Source of the DNA: JAEYXS01 sp943367715
Lineage (GTDB): Bacteria > Verrucomicrobiota > Verrucomicrobiia > Limisphaerales > JAEYXS01
Assembly: GCA_943367715.1 (NCBI GenBank)
Contig: CALRJY020000020.1
Location: 51,024 to 115,023, forward strand
DNA: 64,000 bases
Direction: 5' to 3'
The notes beneath the pieces were generated by a model that did no database searches, was not told where the DNA came from, and was given only the letters and a program-made list of their open reading frames with translations. Positions within the stretch are counted from its first letter, which is position 1. Each line of letters starts with the position of its first letter. Made by a program: the position numbers and the translations under genes. Positions 61,010-64,000 of this stretch are shown here, piece by piece.

Positions 61010-62182
61010 ATGTTACTGCTACGCTGGCTCGCATCTGGAACAGTTCGTCACGCCGTGGACTTGCACAAGCATGTCCGCAAGCTTCTGCGCGCGCAGTGCG
61101 ATCTGCTCTCTGCCGAGGCCATCCGCAACATCACCCAGCCTAACGATGAGCTGAAACGTGCGATCGATACGGGCGCTAAAAAGGAGGATCTGCTCCAGCG
61201 GATGAAGGAAGTGGAGGAGGCTGCGAATAAAAATCTCAAGCCGTATCCCGATGCCTCCATGCGCGAAAATGTGGAGGTGTTTTTAGTCGCCATCGCCGTG
61301 GCGGTAGCGATCCGCACGTTTGTCCTGCAGCCGTTCAAAATTCCAACCGGCTCCATGCAGCCGACGCTCTACGGCGTCATGCATGAGAACCTTTTGACTG
61401 ACGGAGGGCGAAGCAAGCCAGACTTCGGCCAGCGTTTAAAGGAAAGCTTTTTCGAGGGGGCCAGTTATCACGAGTTGCTTGCCAAATCGGATGGTGTGTT
61501 AAGTGACGGTGAATTCAAACGGGTTTTTCCGCTGGTTTACCGGTTACGATTCGAAATCGGCGGTGTGCCGCACACGGATTATTTCTTCATGCCGGCGGAC
61601 AAATTGGACAGCCGCTTAGCTTTGGAGTACGGCAAGAGTTTTCACAAAGGTGATCCAGTTTACCGCATCAAAGTCAACAGCGGTGACCATCTGTTCGTGG
61701 ATCGTCTGACTTACAACTTCCGGCGCCCGCAACGAGGTGACATCTTTGTTTTTGCCACCAAAGGACTGTCCAGCAAAGTCCCGCAGGATCAGTTTTACAT
61801 CAAGCGACTCGTGGGATTGCCCAATGAGAAAATGCGCATCGGCAACGACCGCCACCTGGTGATTGATGGACGACGGTTGACGGCCTCTGATTATGGGTTT
61901 GAGAACGTCTACGGATTCGATCCCCAGGAAGCGCCTAAATTCAACGGACAGGAGTATCTGGGGCATATTAATGCCAGCATTGGTCGTGTTCCGGCTGAAT
62001 TTTTTCCTGATGGTGAAACGGAATTCCAAGTTCGTCCCAAGCGCTATATGGCGATGGGTGACAATACCTTGAATAGTCATGATTCAAGGGATTGGGGTGA
62101 CGTACCACAGGAAAACATCATTGGCCGTTCGTATTTTGTCTATTGGCCGCTGACTAGCCGTTTCGGCTGGAAAACCAAGTAA
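61010..62182 (+). CDS. lepB: Signal peptidase I
   Basis: 390 residues. One membrane helix (VEVFLVAIAVAVAIRTFVL) follows an 85-residue cytoplasmic region. The Ser/Lys dyad is Ser115 in IPTGSMQPTL and Lys265 in FYIKRLVGLP; the later boxes are present (YMAMGDNTLNSHDSRDWGDVP). Between Ser and Lys there is an insertion of about 90 residues (from HENLLTDGG to about FHKGDP), which makes the enzyme longer than the E. coli one and is common in PVC-type and Bacteroidetes-type signal peptidases. It removes signal peptides from exported proteins. Cotranscribed with lepA. Confidence 0.95.
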   Translation: MLLLRWLASGTVRHAVDLHKHVRKLLRAQCDLLSAEAIRNITQPNDELKRAIDTGAKKEDLLQRMKEVEEAANKNLKPYPDASMRENVEVFLVAIAVAVAIRTFVLQPFKIPTGSMQPTLYGVMHENLLTDGGRSKPDFGQRLKESFFEGASYHELLAKSDGVLSDGEFKRVFPLVYRLRFEIGGVPHTDYFFMPADKLDSRLALEYGKSFHKGDPVYRIKVNSGDHLFVDRLTYNFRRPQRGDIFVFATKGLSSKVPQDQFYIKRLVGLPNEKMRIGNDRHLVIDGRRLTASDYGFENVYGFDPQEAPKFNGQEYLGHINASIGRVPAEFFPDGETEFQVRPKRYMAMGDNTLNSHDSRDWGDVPQENIIGRSYFVYWPLTSRFGWKTK

Positions 62183-62258
62183 ATCAATCGTTTATGCCAA
62201 TTCAGGCTTAGGTTCACCGCAGTCAATTATTCGCACAATGTTTGAACTTCATACTGAT

Positions 62259-62276
62259 ACTACACGAACTACACGA
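62259..62276. repeat. Two tandem ACTACACGA units
   Basis: Two exact nine-base copies, 62259-62267 and 62268-62276, just before the first gene of the small-gene cassette and touching its GAGG ribosome-binding site. Could be an operator or a short iteron. Confidence 0.35.
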
Positions 62277-62284
62277 GGTATCGT

Positions 62285-62590
62285 ATGGAAATTCTCGAAC
62301 GTGCGGAGAATCGGCAAGTCAGCAAGGGAGAGGTTTGGGCCATCACCTTGCGGCATCAACCGGCGCTGAGTTTCTTAGGTCACCAGCCGGAACACTGGAC
62401 GCTTTCGATTTATCGCGCAGGACGCGCTAAACCGTCCGAGGTCGTCTACGTGGACAAAAAATCCACTGTGATGCCTTGGGCGCGGTCTGGCGGCTTTGCG
62501 CGGGCTAAGGAATTCTTTCTCTTCAAAGTTTCAGATCACAATTTGGAGCGACTCAAAACAGCTCAGATGGAGATGGGAGGTGTGCTGTGA
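62285..62590 (+). CDS. Small cassette gene 1, unknown
   Basis: 101 residues, ATG start with GAGG seven bases upstream. The protein is soluble and basic: NRQVSKGEVWAITLRHQPAL, then YRAGRAKPSEVVYVDKKS and a helical end (NLERLKTAQMEMGGVL). No family recognised. Its stop overlaps the next start (GTGA), the first of four such overlaps, so the cassette is one translationally coupled unit. Small basic proteins of this kind are frequent in filamentous phages and plasmids, which is only a hint. Confidence 0.6.
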   Translation: MEILERAENRQVSKGEVWAITLRHQPALSFLGHQPEHWTLSIYRAGRAKPSEVVYVDKKSTVMPWARSGGFARAKEFFLFKVSDHNLERLKTAQMEMGGVL

Positions 62591-62826
62591 AAATCCAAGA
62601 TGCATTCCGCGTTGTTAAGGACAACCGCCAATTTTTAGTTCGTCAGTATCTGCATGCCCGAAAAAAAGAGAAGGAATGCAAGGATAGGGGCGATGAAAAG
62701 GGTGCTGACATGTATTGGGGTCTCAAGCGTGGTTTTCTGGTCTCTTGGAAAAGATGCCGCATTGTGTCCGTTCAGATCGGAGGCAATTGCTACGCGTATC
62801 GTAATTTGCGTGGGGGTGCCCAGTGA
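62587..62826 (+). CDS. Small cassette gene 2, unknown
   Basis: 79 residues, GTG start overlapping the previous stop. Strongly basic: FRVVKDNRQFLVRQYLHARKKEKE, ADMYWGLKRGFLVSWKRCR. Probably binds nucleic acid, but no motif is recognised. Its own stop overlaps the next GTG. Confidence 0.5.
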   Translation: MKIQDAFRVVKDNRQFLVRQYLHARKKEKECKDRGDEKGADMYWGLKRGFLVSWKRCRIVSVQIGGNCYAYRNLRGGAQ

Positions 62827-63125
62827 TTTTGAACACATGGGGACGCGTCCTCGTCATTTTTGCCATGGAGGTTTTTGTTGTATCACCGGGGCACCTGTCG
62901 CGCATTACTGGCTATCGAAAAATCGAAGTTGGTGAACTCTATGAAAGCACGGACGAGCACAAATTTAATTTCGGAAAATGGGAGAGAGAGGACCCTAGAT
63001 CACAGCGGGCCGGAAGGGTTTACCATAGTTTATTGAATGAAGGATGGTATCGGCGTCCGGTTTTTGGCATGCATCCTTTTTTAGACTGTCCTTCGATCAC
63101 CTGTAACGAAGGGAGGGTATCGTGA
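62823..63125 (+). CDS. Small cassette gene 3, unknown
   Basis: 100 residues, GTG start overlapping the previous stop. A short hydrophobic N-terminus (GRVLVIFAMEVFVVSPG) might be a signal or anchor; the rest is soluble with FNFGKWEREDPRSQRAGRVY and two Cys near the end (LDCPSITCNEG). The stop overlaps the next GTG. Confidence 0.45.
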   Translation: MILNTWGRVLVIFAMEVFVVSPGHLSRITGYRKIEVGELYESTDEHKFNFGKWEREDPRSQRAGRVYHSLLNEGWYRRPVFGMHPFLDCPSITCNEGRVS

Positions 63126-63265
63126 TTCTGCTTTTCGCGGTGAATGGTATTCAAGTTGAGCCCGCAGATCCATTTTGGTGGCGTGGTCTGCTCTACTGGG
63201 CGGTTGCCTTCATCCTTTGGTGCTACTTTTTCGCGTGGATGTTCAAGCAAGGGAGGGACGAATGA
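63122..63265 (+). CDS. Small membrane protein, 47 residues
   Basis: MILLFAVNGIQVEPADPFWW, then a membrane helix (GLLYWAVAFILWCYFFAWMF) and a charged end KQGRDE. It starts with GTG on the previous stop and ends on the next ATG. The N-terminal segment faces out and the tail in, by charge. The size and shape are like small virion or immunity membrane proteins, but nothing proves it. Confidence 0.5.
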   Translation: MILLFAVNGIQVEPADPFWWRGLLYWAVAFILWCYFFAWMFKQGRDE

Positions 63266-63579
63266 TTCTCCAAACTTTTTTCCCCGACATGGGTATTGAG
63301 GAGCAACTGGCCACACAGGGACGCGTCCTCGCAGAACAGATTGCCGCCGTGGAACGTCTCGAACGTCATGCCGCCAAAATGAAAAATTGGTTGATGGTGA
63401 CTGACTGCATGCAGGAGCTGGCGCAACTCCAGGAATGTGCTGACGCTCTACGCAAGTTGTCTCTGCCCGCTGCGGGCCAAGCAGCAAAAGCAATCCCCTC
63501 TGAGCCCCGTTCCTCAGAGCTTCCGGTCAAACAAACGGGGGGCAGGGGGGACCCCCGTTTGAGCCTAGCCGGTATCTAA
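63262..63579 (+). CDS. Small cassette gene 5, helical protein
   Basis: 105 residues from the ATG at 63262 that overlaps the previous stop. A long helix with coiled-coil character (EEQLATQGRVLAEQIAAVERLERHAAKMK) is followed by a basic, Pro/Gly-rich tail (KQTGGRGDPRLSLAGI). The DNA for the tail forms a hairpin (CAAACGGGGG at 63532-63541 with CCCCCGTTTG at 63552-63561). Confidence 0.5.
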   Translation: MILQTFFPDMGIEEQLATQGRVLAEQIAAVERLERHAAKMKNWLMVTDCMQELAQLQECADALRKLSLPAAGQAAKAIPSEPRSSELPVKQTGGRGDPRLSLAGI

Positions 63580-63676
63580 CTTTTTCCTGTCTCTGCCTCG
63601 GGACGGGACGAAACCAAATTGAGGCTACTGCGCGAAGTCCGGCGTGGGAAATACTCGGCAAAACGTAGAGGAAATA

Positions 63677-63982
63677 ATGAAACAAGCAGAAGCAACTAAG
63701 GCGTTCTTGGAAGGACGTCGCGTCATGATCGTTGAATTTCGGTCAAGGACGCTCAAGCACTACCCGGCCGCAGATGGCAAACCAGCGCAGACGGCCGAAA
63801 CCGCAAAAATCCTAATGGGCGATGACTCAGCCGACATCACGACCTACCACGAAGGGACACTCGAAGAAAAAGCGCTGCCCACGTTCGAGCGTGGACAACG
63901 CCTCGTCGTTGAATTCGAGACCCTCGAAAAGTCCAAATTCGGCACACGACTCCGCGGAAAATACTCCAAGCTCGAAACATGA
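63677..63982 (+). CDS. Small cassette gene 6, possible single-strand nucleic-acid-binding protein
   Basis: 101 residues from the ATG at 63677, with AGAGGAAAT as ribosome-binding site. Mixed beta pattern with VMIVEFRSRTLKHYPAADGK and RLVVEFETLEKSKFGTRLRGKYSKLET, rich in basic and aromatic residues. The size and pattern fit a small OB-fold or filamentous-phage ssDNA-binding protein, but this is a guess. The stop overlaps the next ATG (ATGA). Confidence 0.5.
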   Translation: MKQAEATKAFLEGRRVMIVEFRSRTLKHYPAADGKPAQTAETAKILMGDDSADITTYHEGTLEEKALPTFERGQRLVVEFETLEKSKFGTRLRGKYSKLET

Positions 63983-64000
63983 GCAAGGGCCTCGGACCGG
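63979..64000 (+). CDS. Start of a further gene, cut by the window end
   Basis: An ATG overlaps the previous stop and opens MSKGLGP before the sequence ends. Too short to identify; it shows that the cassette continues. Confidence 0.4.

Overview
The window is chromosomal DNA from a free-living Gram-negative bacterium, most probably a verrucomicrobium of the Pedosphaera/Limisphaerales type. This rests on gene content, not on a database match: paired DUF1501 and PSCyt1/DUF1549/DUF1553 genes, small cysteine proteins of a pilin-like type with CP-x-GG and GH motifs, Rho with a long Pro/Ala-rich N-terminal extension, System II cytochrome c biogenesis, coproheme decarboxylase in a Gram-negative setting, and dispersed intergenic repeats (CGCAGAT-type and CATCGAAC-type). 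No rRNA, tRNA, CRISPR array or transposase was found.

Layout. 1-1.5 kb: end of an ammonium transporter and its PII regulator. 1.5-13.2 kb: housekeeping genes (dienelactone hydrolase, B12-binding radical SAM protein, degenerate receiver, coproheme decarboxylase, cold-shock protein, HemW, M42 peptidase, TPR protein, nucleoside transporter, glycerate kinase, glutaredoxin-like protein), then a 164-bp inverted-repeat element. 13.5-18.4 kb: a PAS hybrid kinase and a three-gene operon in which two paralogous double-module cysteine proteins flank a Tat-exported phosphoesterase. 19.7-31.4 kb: a purine cluster purS-purQ-purL-purF-purM-(esterase)-purD, then a protease-like protein without its catalytic dyad and a 729-residue in-frame fusion of a low-molecular-weight phosphatase, RpiB and serine hydroxymethyltransferase. 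31.4-41.6 kb: rho behind a structured leader, a lipoprotein with ResB/CcsA, and secA. 41.6-44.7 kb: a zinc-type operon (His-rich protein, porin, ZnuA) behind a Fur-family-like palindrome. 44.8-49.4 kb: DUF1501 and PSCyt1/DUF1549/DUF1553. 49.6-51.7 kb: a hybrid kinase with a plant-ethylene-receptor-like sensor. 51.7-62.2 kb: metH, a LexA/CI-like repressor, amidase, FKBP, ankyrin protein, lepA and lepB. 62.2-64 kb: tightly overlapping small genes of unknown function, cut by the window end, that look like an accessory or phage-like cassette.

How parts fit. The RpiB and SHMT parts of the fusion make ribose 5-phosphate (PRPP precursor) and glycine plus a one-carbon unit, all inputs of the neighbouring purine pathway. 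ChdC and HemW both concern heme, ResB/CcsA attach heme to cytochromes, and the DUF1549 protein carries CxxCH sites. The metal operon pairs an outer-membrane pore, a His-rich periplasmic protein and a metal-binding protein, but has no permease or ATPase beside it.

Limits: everything was read by eye. Family names rest on recognised motifs; domain borders are approximate; regulatory sites are proposals.
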